Source of the DNA: an uncultured Muribaculaceae bacterium
Lineage (GTDB): Bacteria; Bacteroidota; Bacteroidia; Bacteroidales; Muribaculaceae
DNA length: 47,448 bases
Reading direction: 5' to 3'
Assembly (NCBI GenBank): GCA_910577585.1
Contig: CAJTNN010000021.1
Coordinates: 1-47,448, forward strand
The position numbers and the translations under genes were made by a program. Below the pieces are notes generated by a model. That model was not told where the DNA came from, ran no database searches, and saw nothing but the letters and a program-made list of their open reading frames with translations. Of the stretch, positions 41,485 to 47,448 are shown one piece after another; position 1 is the stretch's first letter; each line of letters starts with the position of its first letter.

Positions 41485-44400
41485 TTATTTCACCATAATC
41501 TTCTTGCCTCCAGCAATGTAGATACCTGCGGGAAGCGATGAGAAGTCAGTAGCCTGCACAAGCACCAGACGCCCGGTCAAGTCGTAGACATCGACGGGAG
41601 CTGCAAATGCACCCTCCTCGATCTCCTCAACGCCCACGTTCACGCCGTCGTAAGTCACTTTCAGAGTAGCGTTCATGGTCAACGGCTCGGTTACGAAGCT
41701 CATAGTTTCTGAATCAATCTGAGAAGTGATATCCTTATTGTTATACTCAACCTTCACTAAGCCAATTTCCGCGGGATCGATATCCAGGAAGAAGCGGGTC
41801 TTACCCTTGTCATCGCGGTATAGGGCTGCGCCGTTGAAGAGCTTGCCGTAGCCCTTGAAGGATGAAATCACAGCATTAGCGCGGAGTACACGCATGGCAC
41901 GACGACGGGCCGATACGGGCTGCTCAGGAGTCTCCTCCTCTTCCTGCATATCCTCAATCATCTCCTGATAATCATCCTCATCGATATATGTCACCTCGAC
42001 TGTCTCAGGGATTGTTACATCGATATTGTTGCGCACGCCTACGAATGAACCCCAGTATTCGGCACGTACATATTTCGTAAACGACTGGCGGGGAATTGAA
42101 AGGGCGCAGGTCATGTTATCAACTCCGGTGAAGGGATTGGCAACTGTTGCGGCAGGATCCACAATTGGAGCGTTGATAGCCGCAAGCGCGGAAGCAGCGA
42201 TAGCGTTCTCGCCGATGCTCTTAAGGGTTGTCGGAAGGTTTACGACCATAAGATCCTGACAGTTCTTGAACACCCCATCAGCTACAGTTCCCAGACCATC
42301 AGCGAAGTCAGCATATACGAGCGGAGTGCTACTGAATGTGTATTCACCAAGTGTCCTCAGTGATGCCGGAAGACTGATAGCCTCAAGGTTACTTTCATTA
42401 AAGGCAAATGCCCCTATTTCCTCTACACCTTCAGGAATCTCTATCTTCTCAATCGAAGAGTTCTGAAAAGAGTACATTCCAATGGCTTTCACACTGGCCG
42501 GTATCTCCACAGTGCGGATACCGGAATTTTTAAATGCACCGCTCGGAATTCTTTCAAGATTCGTGGGGAAAATCAGTTTCGAGAGTGAGTATGTATTTTC
42601 GAAAACACCCGTTTCCATCTGAAAATATGAACCATTACCATCCCCATCAGCAAAGTTAGTAATCGCAGTTTCTGAGAAGTCAAGGCCTTTAAGGCTCTCG
42701 CAACCGAGGAAGGCTTTTTTGCCGACTGAGGCGAGCGACGCCGTGAAGATCCAGTCGCTATCGAGGCTCTTGCAGTACCCGAATGCGTTCTCACCAATAG
42801 ATTCGAGAGATGAGGGAATCTGCGGCATGTGCATTAGAGTGCAGCCTGAGAACGCGCTGTTTCCGATAGTTTTGAGGCCATCGGGAAGAGTTACGTTGAG
42901 AAGGGTGCTTTTTCCGTTGAGAGCCTCGGCAGGTATTTCTGTGTTGCTGATGTTAGAGAGATCAAGGTCGTAGAGCGATGTCATGTTGGAGCGAATCACT
43001 GCCCAATCATCATTGTCGAGCGAGCCATAGACGGCGAGCGATGCCACCTGGGCCGGCATAAGACGGCTCTGAAGAATCAGCTGGTCGGCAAGCTGCTCGT
43101 TAGCTTCCTTATTGACATTGACAATGGCCTTATTCTCACCTTCGGCGAAGATGTTGTAATCTTTCCAGCGGTTGTTCTTGCGGTAAGTGTCGCCGGCCTC
43201 GGCGGGCACAATCACCACCTTCGGCTCGAAGCCGAGACGGTCGGTACTGAGGGTCGGAGGAGTCGGGCGGGTCATCTTCAAGATATCGCAGCTCTGAGCC
43301 ACAGGCTTGCTGATAGATGTGATGCCACTGCCGATTGTGAGATAGTTGACATTGGTAAAGGCCTTCTCTCCGATTGATGTAACTCCGTCGGGGATAACAG
43401 CGTTCACAACCGGGGTATTCTCAAAAGCATATTCACCAATCTCCTTGACTGAGGTGGGGAGATTCAGATCGCGAAGCGATGTATTGGCGAAAGCGCGGGC
43501 GCCAATTGTCTCGAGCGCTTCGGAGAAGTTGACTACAGCGAGATTACCGCACCCTTCAAATGCACTCTTGCTGAGCTCAGTCATTGCTGTAGGCAGGGTT
43601 ATTGTAGATAGCTTGGAGTCACGGAATGCAAAACTGCCGATTGAAGTCAGAGTTTCGGGGAATTGGATTGAGCGGATGGTCCATACAGCGAACGCATAGT
43701 CTCCTATACTTTCGATTGATTTGCCAAGATTGATTTTGCAAGTAGGAGAATTACCCCACGCATCAACCCAGTCAGCAAAATTAAAGTCGAAACCATCATG
43801 GAAGCGGGAGAACGCCCAATTGCCGATGCTTTTCAGATTATCGCCGAATTCAAGTTCAGTTGCCGCAATGCCATTGAATGCATGCTCCTCGATTGATACG
43901 AGAGATTCGGGGAATTTAATCTCTGCCACGCGCTTGGCGGCATAGAAAGCATACGCACCAACCTCTTCAAGACCCTCGTTGAGAGTAATATTCTCCATGT
44001 CGATACACTGGTCGAAAGCGTGAGCGCCAATGCGCTTCACCCCCCCGGGAATCTCTACCTCGTATAGACCAATGTTCTTATAGAAGGCGTAGTCGCCGAG
44101 AGTTGTGAGTCCGGCTGGGAGCTCAATTTCCTGAATGTCGGCATCACAGGCGAAAGCGTAGTCGCCGATGGTCACTACAGATTCGGGAAGCTCTATTGCA
44201 CTGATAGCAGTACCTCCGAACACACCCTCGCCGATCTCTTTCAGTCCATCAGGAAGCGATACGGAGGTCAGATTTTCGAGGCCAGCAAAGGCATAGGGTT
44301 TGAGAGTCTCCACCCCCATCGGAACACTCAGCGAAGTAATCTCTCTTCCGCGGTAGTTGATAGTCACCGGAATGAATTCACTGACAAAGTCGATGGTTGA

Positions 44401-45354
44401 TTCTTCATATTTGCCAGCTTCGGAATTATAATGATCTGTCCACCCATACTTTTTGGGATTGTATCCGGCTATAGGAGTTGTGCACCAAGCCTCAAGATCT
44501 GTCACATTGAATGTGATTTTCTCTATACCCATCAGGCTATCATACCATTTGAGATTCAATACCTTCTCTCCATCATTTACCGTATATCCACCTTTGAACT
44601 CCTTGAAGCTCTGGGGTAATGTAAGCGAGAAGGACCCATTCCCGCATAGAGGTAACTCAATGCTCTCCAAGCCTTCGTTGAATACAAAATCGGTAATCGC
44701 CGTACCGCTGAATGCGTTACCACCAATCGTTTTGATATATCCATCTACGCTAATCTTCGAAAGATTATTGCAATCCAGAAATGCGAGCTCGCCTATTTCT
44801 TCAATATTTCCGGTTACCGAAAAGTCTTCAAGTAAGCGACATCCGGCTATCGAATGGTCGCCCAACAGACTGACATTACCATCAATTTTGATGGATTTCG
44901 GATTTCCAAACGCATACAGTTGGATTTCTCCAACATCTCCGGGAATTTCAAAGCTTTCGATATCAGTACCCGTAAATGCTGACTCTTCAATTAAGTCAAG
45001 ACCACCATTAAAGGTAACATTCTTAAGAGTTGAATAGCAGAAAGCACCGTTTCCAATAGTCTTGATGGTTGCAGGAATATTCACTGATTCTACTTCAGCT
45101 GTGTTAAATGCATCACGTCCGATTGCCACAACCGTATATTCCGTTCCTTCAATGTTAACCTTTTCGGGAATTTGGAGAGAGGCTACAGGACCACTAAAGT
45201 TCCTATAGTTGACCATAGCGGTTTTGTCATCCTCACTCAGCACAGAGAAACTGAGCAGGTCAGCCTGAGCGAATGCACTGCCGACACCAAGGAGCAACAT
45301 AGCCGCCGCAGCTCCCCAACGTGTGGGTTGCCAACTTCGTAAGTTTTTACTCAT
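41485..45354 (-). CDS. BspA-like secreted leucine-rich repeat protein
   Basis: The 1289-residue protein has a signal peptide (about 1-29, ending SAFAQA) and a very long array of LRR_5 repeats with phrases such as SVSLPDGLKEIGEGVF, IGDYAF and VEIPGGVKRIGAHAF, broken near residues 690-800. An Asp/Glu-rich linker (about 1125-1140) precedes a C-terminal module and the tail VYDLTGRLVLVQ...LPAGIYIAGGKKIMVK. BspA-type proteins are surface adhesins; binding partner is unknown. The N-terminal third is visibly more A/T-rich than the rest. The gene stands alone between tRNA-Leu-derived repeats and has a ~460-nt leader with a 14-base homopolymer, which suggests variable expression. Confidence 0.87.
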   Translation of the reverse strand: MSKNLRSWQPTRWGAAAAMLLLGVGSAFAQADLLSFSVLSEDDKTAMVNYRNFSGPVASLQIPEKVNIEGTEYTVVAIGRDAFNTAEVESVNIPATIKTIGNGAFCYSTLKNVTFNGGLDLIEESAFTGTDIESFEIPGDVGEIQLYAFGNPKSIKIDGNVSLLGDHSIAGCRLLEDFSVTGNIEEIGELAFLDCNNLSKISVDGYIKTIGGNAFSGTAITDFVFNEGLESIELPLCGNGSFSLTLPQSFKEFKGGYTVNDGEKVLNLKWYDSLMGIEKITFNVTDLEAWCTTPIAGYNPKKYGWTDHYNSEAGKYEESTIDFVSEFIPVTINYRGREITSLSVPMGVETLKPYAFAGLENLTSVSLPDGLKEIGEGVFGGTAISAIELPESVVTIGDYAFACDADIQEIELPAGLTTLGDYAFYKNIGLYEVEIPGGVKRIGAHAFDQCIDMENITLNEGLEEVGAYAFYAAKRVAEIKFPESLVSIEEHAFNGIAATELEFGDNLKSIGNWAFSRFHDGFDFNFADWVDAWGNSPTCKINLGKSIESIGDYAFAVWTIRSIQFPETLTSIGSFAFRDSKLSTITLPTAMTELSKSAFEGCGNLAVVNFSEALETIGARAFANTSLRDLNLPTSVKEIGEYAFENTPVVNAVIPDGVTSIGEKAFTNVNYLTIGSGITSISKPVAQSCDILKMTRPTPPTLSTDRLGFEPKVVIVPAEAGDTYRKNNRWKDYNIFAEGENKAIVNVNKEANEQLADQLILQSRLMPAQVASLAVYGSLDNDDWAVIRSNMTSLYDLDLSNISNTEIPAEALNGKSTLLNVTLPDGLKTIGNSAFSGCTLMHMPQIPSSLESIGENAFGYCKSLDSDWIFTASLASVGKKAFLGCESLKGLDFSETAITNFADGDGNGSYFQMETGVFENTYSLSKLIFPTNLERIPSGAFKNSGIRTVEIPASVKAIGMYSFQNSSIEKIEIPEGVEEIGAFAFNESNLEAISLPASLRTLGEYTFSSTPLVYADFADGLGTVADGVFKNCQDLMVVNLPTTLKSIGENAIAASALAAINAPIVDPAATVANPFTGVDNMTCALSIPRQSFTKYVRAEYWGSFVGVRNNIDVTIPETVEVTYIDEDDYQEMIEDMQEEEETPEQPVSARRRAMRVLRANAVISSFKGYGKLFNGAALYRDDKGKTRFFLDIDPAEIGLVKVEYNNKDITSQIDSETMSFVTEPLTMNATLKVTYDGVNVGVEEIEEGAFAAPVDVYDLTGRLVLVQATDFSSLPAGIYIAGGKKIMVK

Positions 45355-45449
45355 CTTGCTTATTGTTAAGTTGTTATTATGTTGTTTTATATATCATACT
45401 CCCTATACTCGGAAGCAGTAGGATTCTTGAATGCATTCGGAAAAGCCGG

Positions 45450-45515
45450 GGAATTCAGAGAGAGAAGAGAGGAGAAGAAAGAGAGGAGCGAAAAGAGAAA
45501 GCTCAAGGCCGCTTC
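45450..45515. repeat. Polypurine stretch (GA-rich)
   Basis: The plus strand reads almost only A and G for about 60 bases (for example GAGAGAAGAGAGGAGAAG). In the BspA-gene leader this would be a long pyrimidine tract close to the start codon region. Such tracts may form triplex DNA or bind protein; here the function is unknown. Confidence 0.6.
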
Positions 45516-45543
45516 TCTTGGCAATAGACCGCAAAAAGCAACG

Positions 45544-45567
45544 GGTCGGTTCCTTTCGAAACCGACC
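45544..45567 (-). promoter_or_regulatory. GAAA-tetraloop hairpin in the BspA-like gene leader
   Basis: On the minus strand GGTCGGTTTC-GAAA-GGAACCGACC forms a 10-bp stem, counting one T-G wobble, capped by a GNRA loop. CGTTGCTTTTTGCGG follows, so it may act as an attenuator within the leader. Confidence 0.6.
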
Positions 45568-45699
45568 TAAAGAGGGGTATTTTCAAGAAAAATTCAGGAA
45601 TATGACAGCTACTTTCTGCCCACGAAGACTCGCACCGCCCTATTTTGGCGATGAAAAGCAGGAATCCTCTGCGTAATCGTAACGGAATATCCGCAGAAT

Positions 45700-45713
45700 G
45701 GGGGGGGGGGGGG
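45700..45713. repeat. Homopolymer run of 14 G
   Basis: Fourteen consecutive G on the plus strand (14 C in the predicted BspA-gene transcript) lie between the promoter (45820-45850) and the start codon at 45354. Tracts of this kind change length by slipped-strand mispairing. Sequencing error in the tract is also possible. Confidence 0.85.
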
Positions 45714-45819
45714 TAAAATATTGACTATCATTTAGTTAGCAATTGCAGCAAACCATAAGATTTACAAGTTTTACAAACCGAAAAAATTCAACGGCTCGCA
45801 AAACCGACAAAATCTATCG

Positions 45820-45850
45820 CAAATATAACACCAATCCTCCAATTCACAAA
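45820..45850 (-). promoter_or_regulatory. Predicted promoter of the BspA-like gene
   Basis: On the minus strand TTTG (45847-45850), a 19-base spacer and TATATTTG (45820-45827) match the Bacteroidetes consensus. Predicted start is near 45813, which places the G14 tract and a hairpin within a ~460-nt leader. Confidence 0.65.
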
Positions 45851-45920
45851 GAAAAATCAAAATAAATTGCAAAAATTATACATTCAATAAATGAATTGGT
45901 TTATCGGTAGGAGATTGTAT

Positions 45921-45950
45921 CAAAAATCAACAAGCCCCCACGCATCTAAC
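45921..45950 (-). repeat. tRNA-Leu-derived repeat, partial copy C
   Basis: On the minus strand GTTAGATGCGTGGGGGCTTGTTGATTTTTG resembles the altered 5' part of copies A and B (D-loop remnant plus CTTGTTGATTTT). The tRNA 3' half is missing. It directly follows a terminator hairpin, as in the other copies. Confidence 0.65.
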
Positions 45951-45956
45951 GAAAAA

Positions 45957-45980
45957 AGGCTGTGTAGGATTACACAGCCT
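45957..45980 (-). terminator. Terminator behind tRNA-Leu fragment B
   Basis: AGGCTGTGTA (45957-45966) and TACACAGCCT (45971-45980) form a perfect 10-bp stem with a GGAT loop. The minus-strand tail is TTTTTTC. It is nearly identical to the terminator of the intact tRNA-Leu. Confidence 0.85.
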
Positions 45981-45990
45981 AACGTATGGT

Positions 45991-46064
45991 ACCCGGAGCC
46001 GGGATCGAACCGGCACGGATTGCTCCACTGGTGCCAGAAAATTAACAAGCCCAGCGCGTCTAAC
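45991..46064 (-). repeat. tRNA-Leu-derived repeat, copy B
   Basis: Positions 45991-46033 are identical over 43 bp to the 3' part of the intact tRNA-Leu (46107-46149), exactly 116 bp away. The rest (46034-46064) matches copy A: the anticodon loop is replaced by GCTTGTTAATTTTCTGG and only a D-loop remnant (TAGACGCGCTGG) follows. It cannot fold into a tRNA because the 5' acceptor strand is missing. Confidence 0.87.
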
Positions 46065-46071
46065 GAGAAAA

Positions 46072-46095
46072 AGGCTGTGTAATCTTACACAGCCT
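46072..46095 (-). terminator. Terminator of tRNA-Leu
   Basis: AGGCTGTGTAA (46072-46082) pairs with TTACACAGCCT (46085-46095). The inner pairs probably open to give a usable loop. The minus-strand tail is TTTTTCTC, about 11 bp past the tRNA. Confidence 0.85.
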
Positions 46096-46105
46096 CAACG
46101 TATAG

Positions 46106-46187
46106 TACCCGGAGCCGGGATCGAACCGGCACGGATTGCTCCACTGGTGTTTGAGACCAGCGCGTCTACCGATTCCGCCATCCGGGC
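46106..46187 (-). tRNA. tRNA-Leu (anticodon CAA)
   Basis: The reverse complement gives a class II tRNA with acceptor GCCCGGA/TCCGGGT (one G-U), a D-arm, anticodon stem CTGGT/ACCAG around CTCAAAC (anticodon CAA), a long variable arm and a T-arm with GGTTCGATCC. The length is 82 nt without CCA. A consensus promoter (46198-46229) and terminator (46072-46095) flank it. Confidence 0.97.
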
Positions 46188-46197
46188 ATTTACGCAG

Positions 46198-46229
46198 CAA
46201 ATTTAATACTTTTTTCTGACTCCACCAAA
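46198..46229 (-). promoter_or_regulatory. Promoter of tRNA-Leu
   Basis: On the minus strand TTTG (46226-46229), a 20-base spacer and TAAATTTG (46198-46205) match the Bacteroidetes consensus, about 11 bp ahead of the tRNA. Confidence 0.85.
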
Positions 46230-46369
46230 TTTTTCGACTCGCCCGCCTCAATCTTCGCTTCAGTTACTCTTCATCTTTCTCCACTTCAGGCAGTTAAAAT
46301 CATTGAAATTTTGACGCCAACTGAATATTTTTAGTTAAATTAGCAGTCTACTTAAACTACCTCCCCAAG

Positions 46370-47377
46370 ATGGACACCCGCGACCCGCAATCATACAACG
46401 ACCATCATACACACAGTTGCCGACGGGCTTCGTTTCACAACTACAAAGCCCCCTGCACCTATATGATCACCATCACCAAGGACCCCTCAGCACCCGACTT
46501 CAGCTCACTTACGGGCATTCCGGGCGATGCATCGAATCCTCCGGCCACTCTTCTATCCTCCACAGGCAAAATCATCGAGCAGCAGATTATCGACCTCAAC
46601 TTTAATGTAGAATTCACAATCGACGCCTATGTGCTTATGCCCGACCACATCCATATAATATGGCGCGTCAAGACATGGCTCACTAAAGATTTGGGCTACT
46701 ACGTAGGACTATTTAAATCAAGATGCACCAAGATTTGGCGCGAAAAATATTGCATCATGAATGCAGCCTCGCACCCTCCCCTCTTTAAAGAAAAATTCAA
46801 CGACAGGATTGGCTTCAATGAGGATATAGTGAGACGCCTCATAAACTATACTCTCGACAATCCGCGACGCCGACTGATGATAAGTCTATGGCCTAAACTT
46901 TTCACGATGGCTCAGCAGGTGCGCATTCTCGGCCTGGTATTTGATGTATTCGGCAATTTCCAGCTATTGAAACATCCTTTGATATCGGCTGCCGTAGTCA
47001 GCAGCCGATACACTCCCAGTCAGCGGGAAGCCTTCGAAAGAGAATGGGACGAGACCATACGCTCAAAAGGAGTATTAATCTCTCCATTCATATCTGCGGC
47101 CGAAAAGGAGCTTATGCATCGCCATCTAAATGCAGGTGGCAGCATCATAAGGATTATAGCTGACGGCATCGGGCCGAAATATAAGCCATCGGGAGCCGAA
47201 TTCGAGCTTTGCGCCCAAGGGCGGTGCCTTCATATCGGCATGCCGCGCCAGAGCATGCATAAAGAGAAACTTGACCGCAGCCAATGCCTTCTGCTCAATC
47301 AGCTGGCCATCTGGATTGCCTCTCATCCAGCTGAGACAATGGGTCTGATAAAAGGGGCCCTGATGCGCCGCCATTAA
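46370..47377 (+). CDS. HUH (Y1/RAYT-type) transposase-like protein with long C-terminal extension
   Basis: The 335-residue protein carries the HUH nuclease signature MPDHIHIIW (His93, His95) preceded by FTIDAYVL. The RAYT-like segments LGYYVGLFKSRCTKIW (about 108-123) and LINYTLDNPRRR (about 157-168) follow. Nearby tyrosines (110, 111, 160) are candidate nucleophiles. Typical REP-associated transposases have about 165-220 residues, whereas about 150 extra residues follow here and show no domain I recognise. No flanking inverted repeats of an insertion sequence are visible, so a domesticated or RAYT gene is likelier than an active element. It sits next to tRNA-Leu and its repeats. Confidence 0.82.
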   Translation: MDTRDPQSYNDHHTHSCRRASFHNYKAPCTYMITITKDPSAPDFSSLTGIPGDASNPPATLLSSTGKIIEQQIIDLNFNVEFTIDAYVLMPDHIHIIWRVKTWLTKDLGYYVGLFKSRCTKIWREKYCIMNAASHPPLFKEKFNDRIGFNEDIVRRLINYTLDNPRRRLMISLWPKLFTMAQQVRILGLVFDVFGNFQLLKHPLISAAVVSSRYTPSQREAFEREWDETIRSKGVLISPFISAAEKELMHRHLNAGGSIIRIIADGIGPKYKPSGAEFELCAQGRCLHIGMPRQSMHKEKLDRSQCLLLNQLAIWIASHPAETMGLIKGALMRRH

Positions 47378-47427
47378 CGCCGGGGCCTGGAAGTTGCCTA
47401 TAGCTTACCCAAAGTTTCGGGCTTGCG

Positions 47428-47448
47428 CCCTCAACACAGTGTTGAGGG
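47428..47448. repeat. Palindrome at the window edge
   Basis: CCCTCAACAC, one base, then GTGTTGAGGG form a perfect 10-bp inverted repeat about 50 bp past the transposase-like gene. It may be a terminator or a REP-like target of that gene. The window ends here, so the flank on one side is missing. Confidence 0.6.

Larger units (their letters stand above)
45355..46105. other. Long leader of the BspA-like gene and tRNA-Leu fragments
   Basis: No gene is seen in this 750-bp stretch. From left to right: a purine-rich plus strand (about 45450-45515), a GAAA-loop hairpin (45544-45567), the G14 tract (45700-45713), an A-rich part with the promoter (45820-45850), and tRNA-Leu fragments and terminators (45921-46095). 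The frame at 45891-46082 is a translation through tRNA sequence and is not a gene. Confidence 0.75.

Noticed and set aside
41341..46187. BspA locus as an integrative element at tRNA-Leu
   Set aside because: No integrase, relaxase or other mobility gene lies between the repeats, so a classical element is not supported; the repeats are reported on their own.
45891..46251. Small open frames (63 residues each strand) through the tRNA-Leu region
   Set aside because: They are translations of tRNA-Leu, its fragments and terminators, not genes.
46370..47377. Complete insertion sequence
   Set aside because: No terminal repeats or target duplication are visible, and the window ends 71 bp after the gene.

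Overview
The window reads as a chromosomal segment of a gut-type Bacteroidales bacterium, most likely a Muribaculaceae/Prevotella-like lineage. The reasons are: eleven well-spaced Bacteroidetes-type promoters (TTTG or TTG, 19-20 bp, TAnnTTTG); a phosphoinositol/sphingolipid gene set; BspA-like leucine-rich repeat and other secreted proteins with a C-terminal sorting-like tail; a SLBB/Wzz polysaccharide export pair; and an unusually long MetK. Taxonomy is inferred from gene content only.

Layout. 1-893: the 5' end of a 16S rRNA gene on the minus strand, its leader and promoter, then a non-coding stretch with three kinds of short tandem repeat. 894-5702: M23/LysM peptidase, Wzz-like and SLBB export proteins, all minus. 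6218-6724: ECF-type sigma factor with an octamer repeat array behind it. 6971-12185: envelope and housekeeping operon transcribed leftwards (DivIC/FtsB, a four-helix membrane protein, CoaX, an outer-membrane barrel, LptC, a CNNM/CorC protein). 12703-13206: a second, paralogous sigma factor. 13446-15255: radical SAM protein and TrmD. 15468-26635: a long leftward lipid cluster. 26786-33276: PpiD-like foldase, CCA-adding enzyme, M24 peptidase and a secreted protein. 33432-37366 runs rightwards: SulP transporter and a secreted repeat protein, with tRNA-Pro on the minus strand between them. 37503-41084: MetK, a MenA-like protein and a YeiH-family protein. 41341-46187: a BspA-like giant gene bracketed by tRNA-Leu-derived repeats next to the intact tRNA-Leu. 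46370-47377: an HUH (RAYT-type) transposase-like gene.

Most notable is the lipid region. Its upstream half (PgpA, GtrA, CDP-alcohol phosphatidyltransferase, PAP2) looks like the known Bacteroides thetaiotaomicron inositol-lipid cluster (BT1522-BT1526, recalled from literature). Its downstream half (nucleotidyltransferase, ATP-grasp protein, second CDP-alcohol phosphatidyltransferase, HAD phosphatase, myo-inositol-phosphate synthase) looks like a separate CDP-inositol-type route. Finding both side by side, with an ATP-grasp protein of unassigned role embedded, is the best candidate for an undescribed system here.

The second notable area is the BspA locus. A 3.9-kb adhesin-type gene with a long untranslated leader carrying a run of 14 G (14 C in the transcript) is flanked by 74-bp repeats made of the 3' half of tRNA-Leu plus an altered 5' part. 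All functional statements are inferred from sequence patterns; no database search was possible.
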